Shown one piece after another: positions 38,059-45,781 of a stretch of 64,000 nt of DNA. This stretch comes from Paenibacillus catalpae. Lineage in GTDB: Bacteria > Bacillota > Bacilli > Paenibacillales > Paenibacillaceae. The stretch's first letter is position 1. Every line of letters begins with the position of its first letter. The notes beneath the pieces were generated by a model. It did not search any database. It was not told where the DNA came from and worked only from the letters and a program-made list of their open reading frames with translations. The stretch is from NCBI RefSeq assembly GCF_900112695.1, contig NZ_FOMT01000002.1, positions 254,479 to 318,478 on the forward strand, given 5' to 3'. A program made the position numbers and the translations under genes.

Positions 38059-39942
38059 TTGGCTCATGGACATACGGTTAAACGCCGTACCGGTCTGATG
38101 GATTGGTTAACGACTGTTGACCACAAAAAAATCGGTATTTTGTATTTAATCGCCGGAGGTTTTTTCTTCCTCGTCGGCGGTTTAGAAGCCATACTAATTC
38201 GGATTCAGCTATGGAAACCGCTTAATGATTTCGTTAGTGCGGATACATATAATGAGCTGTTAACGATGCATGGTACTACCATGATCTTCCTTGCAGCGAT
38301 GCCGGTCATATTCGCTCTGATGAATGCGATCGTGCCGCTGCAAATTGGTGCGCGTGACGTTGCGTACCCATTCGTTAATGCTCTCGGTTTCTGGACGTTC
38401 TTCTTTGGCGCAGTATTGCTGAATGTAAGCTGGTTTACTGGCGCTGCACCGGACGGCGGGTGGACAGCCTATGCGCCGCTTTCCGGCACAACATTTAACG
38501 GTGATCATGGTTTTGATTACTACGTACTTGGCCTGCAGATTGCCGGTATCGGTACTCTGGTCGGCGGTATCAACTTCCTGGTAACAATCATTAATATGCG
38601 CGCTCCGGGAATGACCTTCATGCGCATGCCGATGTTTACATGGTCTGTATTCATTACTTCGGCACTGATCCTGTTTGCATTCCCTGCATTGACAGTTGGC
38701 CTTGCGGCCCTGATGTTTGACCGCATATTTGACGCAAACTTCTTCGATCCTTCGGGCGGCGGCAACGCAGTTCTCTGGGAGCATATTTTCTGGATCTTCG
38801 GGCATCCTGAGGTTTATATCCTGATCCTGCCGGCATTCGGTGTTATCTCCGAAGTTGTCAGCACGTTCTCTCGTAAACGTCTGTTTGGATACAGCTCGAT
38901 GGTCTTCGCTACCATCCTGATCGGCTTCCTCGGCTTCATGGTTTGGGCGCATCACATGTTCACGACAGGTCTCGGACCAGTTGCGAACGGTTTGTTCTCC
39001 ATCGCAACGATGCTGATCGCGGTACCAACAGGTATCAAGATCTTTAACTGGCTGTTCACCCTGTGGGGCGGCTCGATTACATTTACAGCAGCGAACCTGT
39101 TCGCTGTAGGCTTTATCCCGACGTTCGTAATGGGCGGCGTAACCGGCGTTATGCTGGCTGCTGCACCTGCCGACTTCCAGTACCACGATTCCTACTTCGT
39201 CGTAGCACATTTCCACTATGTTATCGTAGGTGGCCTTGTACTGGGCTTGTTCGCGGGTCTGCACTACTGGTGGCCTAAGATGTTCGGCCGCATGCTGAAT
39301 GAAGGTCTTGCAAAGCTGACGTTCTGGACATTCTTTATCGGCTTCCATCTCACGTTCTTCGTACAGCATTTCCTTGGTCTGATGGGCATGCCTCGCCGGA
39401 TCTGGACTTACCTGGATGGACTGGGCTTCAACGAAATGAACTTGATCAGTACAATCGGCGCATTGCTGATGGGTCTTGGCACTATCTTCTTCCTTCTGAA
39501 CGTTGTGATCACAGCATTCAAACCGAAGGATGCAGCAAACGATCCTTGGGAAGACGGCCGTACGCTGGAGTGGACGATTTCCTCGCCTGCACCGGAATAC
39601 AACTTCAAGCAAACACCGCTTGTTCGCGGTTATGATGCATACTGGAAAGAAAAAATGGACGGCAATACGGAAATGACACCGGCAGAGCCAATTGGCTCGA
39701 TCCATATGCCATCTCCATCCATTCTGCCGCTGTTCATGTCGATCGGCTTGTTCATCACAGGTCTTGGTCTCATGTACTCCCATGGCGAATGGGGTAAAAT
39801 TGCAGGTATTGAAGCAGGTTATGTAGTAGGCGGAATTGGTCTGATCATTACGTTCGCTTGTATGATTATCCGTTCCCTGATCGACGATCATGGCTTCCAT
39901 ATCGAACCGGAAGAATTGCAAGATAAGGGGGTAAAAGCATGA
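38059..39942 (+). CDS. ctaD: Cytochrome caa3 oxidase subunit I
   Basis: A 627-aa catalytic subunit that reduces oxygen and pumps protons. Haem and CuB ligands are present: MHGTTMIFLAAMP, GHPEVYILILPAFG (His-Tyr pair), WAHHMFTTGL and HDSYFVVAHFHYVIVGG. The C-terminus has two extra membrane segments (about 553-572 and 585-605), as in Bacillus CtaD. The start is TTG 38059, eight bases after AAAGGAGG. It overlaps ctaE by four bases. Confidence 0.97.
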   Translation: MAHGHTVKRRTGLMDWLTTVDHKKIGILYLIAGGFFFLVGGLEAILIRIQLWKPLNDFVSADTYNELLTMHGTTMIFLAAMPVIFALMNAIVPLQIGARDVAYPFVNALGFWTFFFGAVLLNVSWFTGAAPDGGWTAYAPLSGTTFNGDHGFDYYVLGLQIAGIGTLVGGINFLVTIINMRAPGMTFMRMPMFTWSVFITSALILFAFPALTVGLAALMFDRIFDANFFDPSGGGNAVLWEHIFWIFGHPEVYILILPAFGVISEVVSTFSRKRLFGYSSMVFATILIGFLGFMVWAHHMFTTGLGPVANGLFSIATMLIAVPTGIKIFNWLFTLWGGSITFTAANLFAVGFIPTFVMGGVTGVMLAAAPADFQYHDSYFVVAHFHYVIVGGLVLGLFAGLHYWWPKMFGRMLNEGLAKLTFWTFFIGFHLTFFVQHFLGLMGMPRRIWTYLDGLGFNEMNLISTIGALLMGLGTIFFLLNVVITAFKPKDAANDPWEDGRTLEWTISSPAPEYNFKQTPLVRGYDAYWKEKMDGNTEMTPAEPIGSIHMPSPSILPLFMSIGLFITGLGLMYSHGEWGKIAGIEAGYVVGGIGLIITFACMIIRSLIDDHGFHIEPEELQDKGVKA

Positions 39943-40556
39943 GTGCACATTCCCATACTGAAGGCCAATTGCCTCATGAGCCTGAAAAAGCAACCCTCGA
40001 GGGTCGCAATAAGATTCTTGGCTTCTGGTTATTCCTAGGTGCGGAAACGGTATTGTTCGGAACGCTGTTCTCGGCGTTCCTGGCACTCCGTGATCAAGTC
40101 TTGGATGGCCCGCCCGCGCATGAGCTGTTTGATCTTAAACTCGTTGCGATTGCTACCGCTTTGCTGTTGACATCTTCCCTGACAAGCGTGTTCGCAACTC
40201 AGGCGCTTCATCAGCATAAGCGTAAAGCGTTGATTAATTGGCTGATCGTAACCGTTATTCTGGGGCTTGGATTCCTTGGCCTTGAGATTTACGAGTTCAC
40301 GCATTATGTCCATGAAGGTCATGGCTTTACAACGAGTGCATTCAGTTCTTCGTTCTATACGCTTGTTGGCTTCCACGGTGCCCACGTTGCCTTCGGTATC
40401 GTATGGATCTGTCTCTTGATCGGACAATTGATGAAGAAGGGCCTGACGGTCGTAACAGCTCCTAAAGCGTACGTAGCCGGCATCTACTGGCACTTTATCG
40501 ATGTTGTCTGGGTATTTATCTTCACCGTCGTTTACCTGATGGGAAAGGTGGGCTAA
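39939..40556 (+). CDS. ctaE: Cytochrome caa3 oxidase subunit III
   Basis: A 205-aa subunit with five membrane helices, typical of the short subunit III of Bacillales. Conserved parts are GFWLFLGAETVLFGTLFSAFLALRD, the helix with SSFYTLVGFHGAHVAFGIVW, and the C-terminal YWHFIDVVWVFIFTVVYL. ATG 39939 overlaps the ctaD stop (ATGA). It supports stability of subunit I. Confidence 0.96.
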   Translation: MSAHSHTEGQLPHEPEKATLEGRNKILGFWLFLGAETVLFGTLFSAFLALRDQVLDGPPAHELFDLKLVAIATALLLTSSLTSVFATQALHQHKRKALINWLIVTVILGLGFLGLEIYEFTHYVHEGHGFTTSAFSSSFYTLVGFHGAHVAFGIVWICLLIGQLMKKGLTVVTAPKAYVAGIYWHFIDVVWVFIFTVVYLMGKVG

Positions 40557-40559
40557 TCC

Positions 40560-40877
40560 ATGGCGAGCAATCATTCCACGGAGGAACAACGTCCGGTACG
40601 CCATAAGGTTGAAGGACCAAAGAAGCACATCATTGGCTTTATCTTCTCGGTCCTGCTGACACTGATCGCTTTCGCGGCAGTTGCCGGCGGCGAGATTAAC
40701 ACCGACTTCATCTACATCATTCTTATCGGCTGCGCAATCTTGCAAGTATTTGTACAGATGGCGTTCTGGATGCATATGAAGGATCGCGGACATACTTGGG
40801 CGATTATCGGTATCCTGTTCGGCGTATTCGTTGTATTCACCTGTGTTATCATGGCCGAATATTGGGCTTGGTGGTAA
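40560..40877 (+). CDS. ctaF: Cytochrome caa3 oxidase subunit IV
   Basis: A 105-aa subunit with three membrane helices (about 28-47, 54-74 and 82-104). It has the COX4_pro pattern KKHIIGFIFSVLLTLIAF, VFVQMAFWMHMKDRGH and a C-terminal aromatic cluster. It begins three bases after the ctaE stop and ends the ctaCDEF transcript before a strong terminator. Confidence 0.94.
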   Translation: MASNHSTEEQRPVRHKVEGPKKHIIGFIFSVLLTLIAFAAVAGGEINTDFIYIILIGCAILQVFVQMAFWMHMKDRGHTWAIIGILFGVFVVFTCVIMAEYWAWW

Positions 40878-40893
40878 CATTATTGCATAATTG

Positions 40894-40935
40894 AAAAGAG
40901 GAGGGTTCCCAGTAGTCGGGTCCCTCCTCTTTTGC
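40894..40935 (+). terminator. Terminator after ctaF
   Basis: AAAAGAGGAGGG-TTCCC-AGTAGTC-GGG-TCCCTCCTCTTTT is an almost fully symmetrical hairpin with A- and T-rich flanks. It may limit read-through into ctaG. Confidence 0.9.
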
Positions 40936-40960
40936 AGATATTTGAAAGGAGCTGCCATCC

Positions 40961-41890
40961 ATGCTAGGCTTACAGTATTTCAGCTTTGAAGAGTTGTGGA
41001 CCCCATGGTTTATGTTCTTCATGATCGCCGTTGTGATTCTTTACTTCTATTTGATCGGACCATGGCGGGAGAAGCATGCACCGCACGCAGATAAGGCAAC
41101 AGTCTGGCAGAAAATCATGTTTGTGGCCGCAGCGCTCATGTTCTACCTAGTGCAGGGAGGGCCTTTCAGTTTGATGGGCCACATGATGTTTACGTTCCAT
41201 ATGATTGATATGTCCGTCTCTTATTTAATTGTGCCTCCCATGCTGCTGCTCTCGGTTCCCAGCTTCATCTGGCGGAAAATGTTTGCTGCCCAGGCTTGGA
41301 AGAAGCTTAGCTTTATGATGCATCCGATTGCAAGCATCTTGACGTTTAATATGCTATTCTCACTCTATCATGTACCGCTTATTAATGATTATGTCATGAC
41401 GCATTTTATGCTGCATCGTATTGTCTATTTGATCCTGCTTGTCGCAGCTCTGTTAATGTGGGCTCAGATTGCCAATCCGGTTCCGGAATGGAACCGCCTG
41501 ACCGATCTGAAGAAGATGGCTTACGTGTTTGCAAACGGCGTACTGCTGACACCGGCTTGTGCTTTTATTATCTTCGCGAGCACTCCGATGTATGCGGTCT
41601 ATAGCGATTCCGGAACCTGGGTGAAGGCAATGGGTTATTGTGTGAGTGATCCTTCGCAGCTTCTAGTGCTGTTTGATGGTCCTCAATTCTTTAATCTTCT
41701 CTCAAGTCCGGAAGAGGATCAACAGCTTGGCGGTATCGTCATGAAGCTGCTGCAAGAGTTCATGTACGGCGTCATCTTGGCCTATATCTTCTTCCATTGG
41801 TTCAAACGAGAGCATAAGGATGACGATGTAACAAATGTGACAAATGAAGTGCCAAATGAGTTGCCCAACTTGAACAAAGGCACGGTATAA
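40961..41890 (+). CDS. ctaG: Cytochrome c oxidase assembly factor CtaG
   Basis: A 309-aa polytopic membrane protein of the caa3_CtaG family, needed in Bacillus for formation of active caa3 oxidase, probably through copper delivery to subunit I. Typical stretches include GPFSLMGHMMFTFHMIDMSVSYLIVPPMLLL, a His/Met-rich helix pair, and DLKKMAYVFANGVLLTPACAFIIF. ATG 40961 follows AAAGGAGCTGCCATCC. It lies after ctaCDEF but beyond a terminator, so it may be expressed at a lower level. Confidence 0.94.
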   Translation: MLGLQYFSFEELWTPWFMFFMIAVVILYFYLIGPWREKHAPHADKATVWQKIMFVAAALMFYLVQGGPFSLMGHMMFTFHMIDMSVSYLIVPPMLLLSVPSFIWRKMFAAQAWKKLSFMMHPIASILTFNMLFSLYHVPLINDYVMTHFMLHRIVYLILLVAALLMWAQIANPVPEWNRLTDLKKMAYVFANGVLLTPACAFIIFASTPMYAVYSDSGTWVKAMGYCVSDPSQLLVLFDGPQFFNLLSSPEEDQQLGGIVMKLLQEFMYGVILAYIFFHWFKREHKDDDVTNVTNEVPNELPNLNKGTV

Positions 41891-41911
41891 TAGAGCAGAC
41901 GATGTTTCGTT

Positions 41912-41954
41912 GCGTGATAATTCTTGGTCAGATTATGTGATAATTCTTTTTAGG
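41912..41954 (+). repeat. Partial copy of the 67-bp repeat in the ctaM leader
   Basis: GATAATTCTT occurs twice here, and TGTGATAATTCTTTTTAGG (41936-41954) is identical over 19 bases to 44846-44864, the end of the third hairpin repeat before natA. In both places the shared sequence runs into the ribosome binding site. Confidence 0.7.
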
Positions 41955-41965
41955 TGGGATAGCTA

Positions 41966-42427
41966 TTGGACAAGTACACAATTTTCCCTACGATCAGTAC
42001 GAGCTTTATCGTCATAAGCGCGATTCTGGTCGCGATCGGCTGGAATCTGGCTATTAAGCGGAAGCTCGATCAACATAAGAAGGTTATGATTGCAGCGGCT
42101 ATTGCAGCGATCATATTCTTTATTATCTACTCGTCCCGGACCATTCTTGTTGGCAATACCGAATGGGGCGGACCGGATGGCTTGAAGCCTTACTACTTAA
42201 CATTCTTGTTATTCCACATCGTCCTTGCTACAGTGGCAGCGGTGTTCGGCATTACAACGCTTGTGCTTGGTTTCAAGAGCAGATTCGCGAAGCACAGGAA
42301 GTGGGGAAGAGTTACCTCGATTATTTGGTTCTTTACAGCGATTACAGGTGTTGCCGTGTATATCCTGCTGTATATGATGTATCCGGGTGGCCATACCAAG
42401 CCGATGATTGATGCGATTTTTGGTTAA
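41966..42427 (+). CDS. ctaM: DUF420 membrane protein, CtaM-like oxidase maturation factor
   Basis: A 153-aa protein with four predicted membrane segments (about 10-29, 41-60, 75-98 and 120-140). DUF420 proteins include CtaM (YozB), required for activity of haem-copper oxidases in staphylococci and Bacillus. The conserved histidines in LLFHIVLATVAAVFG and RFAKHRKWGRVTSIIWFFTAITG are present. The start is TTG 41966, seven bases after AGGTGGG. Its position after ctaG supports the assignment. Confidence 0.87.
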   Translation: MDKYTIFPTISTSFIVISAILVAIGWNLAIKRKLDQHKKVMIAAAIAAIIFFIIYSSRTILVGNTEWGGPDGLKPYYLTFLLFHIVLATVAAVFGITTLVLGFKSRFAKHRKWGRVTSIIWFFTAITGVAVYILLYMMYPGGHTKPMIDAIFG

Positions 42428-42444
42428 TAACTCGTTTTAAAAAT

Positions 42445-42495
42445 GAGCGTAGATCTCATTGGGGAGTCATCCTCAGTGGGACCTGCGCTTTTTTT
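42445..42495 (+). terminator. Terminator after ctaM
   Basis: AGCG-TAG-ATCTCATTG-GGGAGTCATCC-TCAGTGGGA-CCTG-CGCT (an interrupted stem around GGAGTCATCC) is followed by TTTTTTTAT. Confidence 0.65.
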
Positions 42496-42526
42496 ATAAT
42501 CATAATTGCATTTTTGGTAATATCTG

Positions 42527-42579
42527 TTGACTCTGTGCTTAGTCGTGTATATACTGTGTATAAGGATATACACAGTATA
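42527..42579 (+). promoter_or_regulatory. Promoter with overlapping palindromic operator (GntR/YtrA type)
   Basis: TTGACT (42527-42532), 17 bases, TATACT (42550-42555) form the promoter. A perfect inverted repeat with 13-base arms, TATACTGTGTATA and TATACACAGTATA separated by AGGA (42550-42579), covers the -10 and the start region. The third protein-coding element it controls is a GntR-family repressor gene (43355), so autorepression is the natural reading. Confidence 0.85.
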
Positions 42580-42607
42580 ATGACTGTGCTTGAGAGGAGA
42601 GGGACAT

Positions 42608-43336
42608 TTGAATACTCGGCAAGGCGCCTGGCATATTGCAAAACATGAGCTTTCGCGGGATTGGATCGGAATTGTGTTTACGGTCATTTTTTGTCTCTAT
42701 CTAGCATTTATAACGATTGCAGTCTATAACGACGAAGAAGGAATAATGTCATGGCTCCTCGATATGATCTTTCTCGTTTCATTCCCGAGTCTAGCATTTG
42801 TCATGAATAAGACAACAATGCGCTTCTGGAGGGAGGACACCTATACCGGCAAGCTGGCAGAATGGCGGACGCTTCCGATTCCGCTCTCTCATCTGGTTAT
42901 AGGCAGACTGCTTCAGCTTGTTATGGTGCTGACACTGGTACTTACGATATTTTTCACGACTCAATATATAATGGTTGAACGATTGAATGAGCAGATATCC
43001 ATTGGAGCCTATATTTTGTTTGCCTTGTTCTGGTACTTCTACGCGTTATCGATGGCAGTAGCTCATGTGTACTTTGAAATCGGTCATACCGGAAAAGCAT
43101 ATGCCTTGTTCTGCTACATCAATGTTGCAGTGTTTGTACTGATTTCAGTGGCAATTGGCATCGCTAAAGCCGGTCTAGTACAGGGCTTGCTGGATGAACT
43201 TCAGAAGGGGCATTGGTGGTATACGGCAGTAGCATTTGCGGTGTGTGCCATAACCTTATACTCGGGCTATACGATCATCAAGCGACGGCTTAAGCAGCGT
43301 CATTATACGAACAAGAAAATCTCGATTAGCTCTTAG
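42608..43336 (+). CDS. Membrane protein of a YtrA-like ABC operon
   Basis: A 242-aa membrane protein with about six predicted segments and a hydrophilic C-terminal end (TIIKRRLKQRHYTNKK). By topology and context it is probably the permease-like partner of the ATPase at 43748. I chose TTG 42608, which has AGGAGAGGGA just upstream; an in-frame TTG at 42590 lies too close to the operator. The gene sits directly behind the GntR-type operator. I do not recognise a substrate; similar operons respond to cell-wall stress in Bacillus. Confidence 0.68.
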   Translation: MNTRQGAWHIAKHELSRDWIGIVFTVIFCLYLAFITIAVYNDEEGIMSWLLDMIFLVSFPSLAFVMNKTTMRFWREDTYTGKLAEWRTLPIPLSHLVIGRLLQLVMVLTLVLTIFFTTQYIMVERLNEQISIGAYILFALFWYFYALSMAVAHVYFEIGHTGKAYALFCYINVAVFVLISVAIGIAKAGLVQGLLDELQKGHWWYTAVAFAVCAITLYSGYTIIKRRLKQRHYTNKKISISS

Positions 43337-43354
43337 TTGGAAGAGGGTGAAGCT

Positions 43355-43744
43355 GTGTGGCTGCCAATTCAAATTAACGAACAAAGCGCGGAACCGCTCT
43401 ATTATCAGATTGAAGTGCAGTTAAGAGCGCTGATCGTAAGCGGGCAGCTGGATGAAGGAACCTTATTGCCCTCGATCCGGGAGCTTGCGCAGCTGCTGAA
43501 GTGCAGTATTATAACCGTCCGCAGGGTATATCAGGATCTGGAGAATGAAGGGCTGCTCCGGACGAAGCAAGGCACCGGAACATATGTGGCCCGGATTGAG
43601 CAAAATGCGATGGACCGTTATCGACTAGATGCAGTAATGGAAAGCTTAGAGGCGGCCGTTGATGCCGGTAAGCTCGTACAATGCACGAAGGAAGAACTTA
43701 CGAAGCTGTTTCAGGAAGTTCTGAATCGAAAATTTGGAGGGTGA
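43355..43744 (+). CDS. GntR-family transcriptional repressor, YtrA type
   Basis: A 129-aa regulator with only the winged-helix domain and a short C-terminal helix pair, as in the YtrA subfamily. The core reads INEQSAEPLYYQIEVQLRALIVSG, then LPSIRELAQLLKCSIITVRRVYQDLENEGLLRTKQGTGTYVA. I prefer GTG 43355, which follows AGAGGG by seven bases, over TTG 43337. It is three bases upstream of the ABC ATPase gene. It probably binds the 13+4+13 palindrome at 42550. Confidence 0.9.
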   Translation: MWLPIQINEQSAEPLYYQIEVQLRALIVSGQLDEGTLLPSIRELAQLLKCSIITVRRVYQDLENEGLLRTKQGTGTYVARIEQNAMDRYRLDAVMESLEAAVDAGKLVQCTKEELTKLFQEVLNRKFGG

Positions 43745-43747
43745 ACG

Positions 43748-44656
43748 ATGACCGACAATGCAGTAAGTTTGACGGAGGTCGAGCTGAGACGGCCGCATTT
43801 TCAACTGGGGCCAATTCGTCTTGAAGTACCAAAGGGTTATGTGACGGCAATAGTAGGGCCAAACGGCTCCGGCAAAAGCTCGACGTTCCGGCTCATTCTG
43901 GATTTGATTAAACCCGACAAGGGGAACATCAAACTTCTGGGACAGAACATTTCGGAAGAGGAAGACTGGCAGACGAAGAGCAAGGTCGGTTATTTGCCGG
44001 AGCTGTTTTCCCCGCATGATGATAAGCTGAAAGCTTCCTCAAAGACGGATTTTGTGAAGAAATGGTATGCCGACTGGGATGTGAACCGCTATCAGGAGCT
44101 GCTAAGGCTGTTCGAGGTAGACGACAGCATCAAGCTGGGCAAGATGTCCAAGGGGATGCGGCGAAAGTATGAACTAGCCTTGGTACTGTCGCATCACCCG
44201 GAGCTGCTGCTTCTGGATGAACCATCTTCGGGGCTTGATCCGTTGGCATGGAGAACGATGATTGATGTACTTCACCGCTATATGGAGCCGGGTGACCGTA
44301 CAATCCTGATGGCTTCCCATATTGTCGAGGAAGTGAAGCGTCTTGCCGATTATATCGTATTTATGGTGCATGGGCGGGTGCTGGGTGTTTACGAGAAGGA
44401 TGAGCTCTTTGGAAGCTGGCATGCTTTCTATGTGCACGGGGAGCAAGTAAGCCGCAAGCTGGTCCAGGCCATGCCGGGACAATGCGCGATTGAAGAAGCA
44501 GGCGGAGGCATGCTTCGCGTTATTACGCGGAAGGCCCCTGATGCCGAAGCCTGGTGCGGGCATGAAGGGATCACGATATCGCATCGGCAGGCGCTGCAGT
44601 TGGATGATATTTTGGCCATATTGGTGGAGCAGGAACGGGCGCGGCTCAGATCATAA
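43748..44656 (+). CDS. ABC transporter ATP-binding protein
   Basis: A 302-aa ATPase. Walker A is GPNGSGKSST near residue 38, the signature is MSKGMRRKYEL, and Walker B reads LLLLDEPSSGLDP. The C-terminal 80 residues form a regulatory extension. It follows the GntR gene by three bases and is presumably paired with the membrane protein at 42608. The exported substrate is not evident. The three 67-bp hairpin repeats begin nine bases after its stop. Confidence 0.86.
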   Translation: MTDNAVSLTEVELRRPHFQLGPIRLEVPKGYVTAIVGPNGSGKSSTFRLILDLIKPDKGNIKLLGQNISEEEDWQTKSKVGYLPELFSPHDDKLKASSKTDFVKKWYADWDVNRYQELLRLFEVDDSIKLGKMSKGMRRKYELALVLSHHPELLLLDEPSSGLDPLAWRTMIDVLHRYMEPGDRTILMASHIVEEVKRLADYIVFMVHGRVLGVYEKDELFGSWHAFYVHGEQVSRKLVQAMPGQCAIEEAGGGMLRVITRKAPDAEAWCGHEGITISHRQALQLDDILAILVEQERARLRS

Positions 44657-44664
44657 TCTTGAGA

Positions 44665-44865
44665 ATGCTTTCGAAGCAAGAATCATCACGAACAGCTAAT
44701 CTAGCTGTTTGTGTGATAATTCTTTAAGCTTATGCTTTCGAAGTAAGAATCATCACGAACAGCTAATCTAGCTGTTTGTGTGATAATTCTTTAAGCTTAT
44801 GCTTTCGAAGTAAGAATCATCACGAACAGCTAATCTAGCTGTTTGTGTGATAATTCTTTTTAGGG
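44665..44865. repeat. Three tandem 67-bp hairpin repeats
   Basis: Units start at 44665, 44732 and 44799 and are nearly identical. Each begins ATGCTTTCGAAG and contains the palindrome AAGAAT-CATCAC-GAACAGCT-AATCT-AGCTGTT-TGTGTGAT-AATTCTT, so each can fold into a stem of about 20 bp. The third unit ends in TTCTTTTTAGGGGG, giving a T run and then the natA ribosome binding site. They fill the whole gap between two ABC transporter genes. Confidence 0.9.
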
Positions 44866-44875
44866 GGAAGAGAAG

Positions 44876-45781
44876 ATGAAGCCATTAGTAGTAGAACGCG
44901 TTCATAAGCAGTATGGAGAAAAAACAGCGGTTAACGGGATCAGCTTTGAGGTTGAACAAGGAGAAATATACGGATTGCTGGGAGCAAACGGGGCCGGCAA
45001 AACAACCACGATGCGGATGGTGCTTGGACTGATCTATCCGGATGAAGGCAAGATTTTATATCATGGAAAGCCTTATACGAAAGAGCAGCTGAGCATGCTA
45101 GGTTACTTGCCGGAAGAACGCGGGCTATACCCAAGAGTACAAGTAAGCGATCAGTTGATTTACCTGGCGCAGCTGCGCGGGATGTCGAAGAATGATGCAG
45201 ACGTTAGCCTGAAGCAGTGGCTGGACCGGTTCGAGGTACCGGAATATTACAATAAGAGAGTCGAGGAGTTGTCCAAGGGTAATCAGCAAAAAATCCAGTT
45301 TATTGCCTCGGTTATTCATCGTCCCCGTATTGTTATCCTGGATGAGGCCTTTAGCGGCCTGGACCCGGTTAATGTAGAATTGCTCAAGTCCACGGTTAAA
45401 GAGCTGCGGGATTCCGGAACATCTATGCTGTTCTCGACGCACCGGATGGAGCATGTTGAGGAGCTGTGCCGCAACATTACGATTCTTCACCGCTCTAATC
45501 CGGTTCTGCAAGGTAGCCTGAGGGATATTAAGAAACGTTATCCCCGCGAAAAGGTTGTGCTGCGCACGGAGGGCGAGGTTACAGGACTTGAAGGAGTCAG
45601 CGGCGTAATTGGAGTTCAGAAGCATGAATACGGCTATGAGGTTGGGATTGCCGAGGAAGCTGCGGCAGCGAATATATTGCGCCATGCCCTTGAGCGGACG
45701 ACCATTCACAAGTTTGAGATTATGGAGCCGACGTTAAACGAGATCTTTATTAAAGCGGTGGGCGGTGATCTGCATGAATAG
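44876..45781 (+). CDS. natA: ABC exporter ATPase, NatA type
   Basis: A 301-aa ATPase of the NatA/multidrug class. Walker A is LLGANGAGKTTTMRM near residue 38, the signature is LSKGNQQKIQFIASV, and Walker B is IVILDEAFSGLDP with FSTHRMEHVEELC. A C-terminal domain of about 80 residues (DUF4162-like) ends with EPTLNEIFIKAVG. ATG 44876 follows AGGGGGAAGAGAAG. It overlaps the permease gene by eight bases. The name follows Bacillus NatAB by resemblance; the substrate is not proven to be sodium. Confidence 0.84.
   Translation: MKPLVVERVHKQYGEKTAVNGISFEVEQGEIYGLLGANGAGKTTTMRMVLGLIYPDEGKILYHGKPYTKEQLSMLGYLPEERGLYPRVQVSDQLIYLAQLRGMSKNDADVSLKQWLDRFEVPEYYNKRVEELSKGNQQKIQFIASVIHRPRIVILDEAFSGLDPVNVELLKSTVKELRDSGTSMLFSTHRMEHVEELCRNITILHRSNPVLQGSLRDIKKRYPREKVVLRTEGEVTGLEGVSGVIGVQKHEYGYEVGIAEEAAAANILRHALERTTIHKFEIMEPTLNEIFIKAVGGDLHE

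Noticed and set aside
38260..40086. 608-residue open frame on the minus strand opposite ctaD
   Set aside because: It is antisense to ctaDEF with no ribosome site, and its biased residues (Cys, His, Arg, Gln) reflect the codon structure of the membrane genes on the plus strand.
41912..41954. T-box or other known riboswitch in the ctaM leader
   Set aside because: The leader is too short and lacks the conserved motifs; the sequence is better described as a partial copy of the 67-bp repeat.
44665..44865. CRISPR array as an explanation for the tandem repeats
   Set aside because: The units are contiguous and nearly identical over their full 67 bases with no variable spacers, and no cas genes are near.
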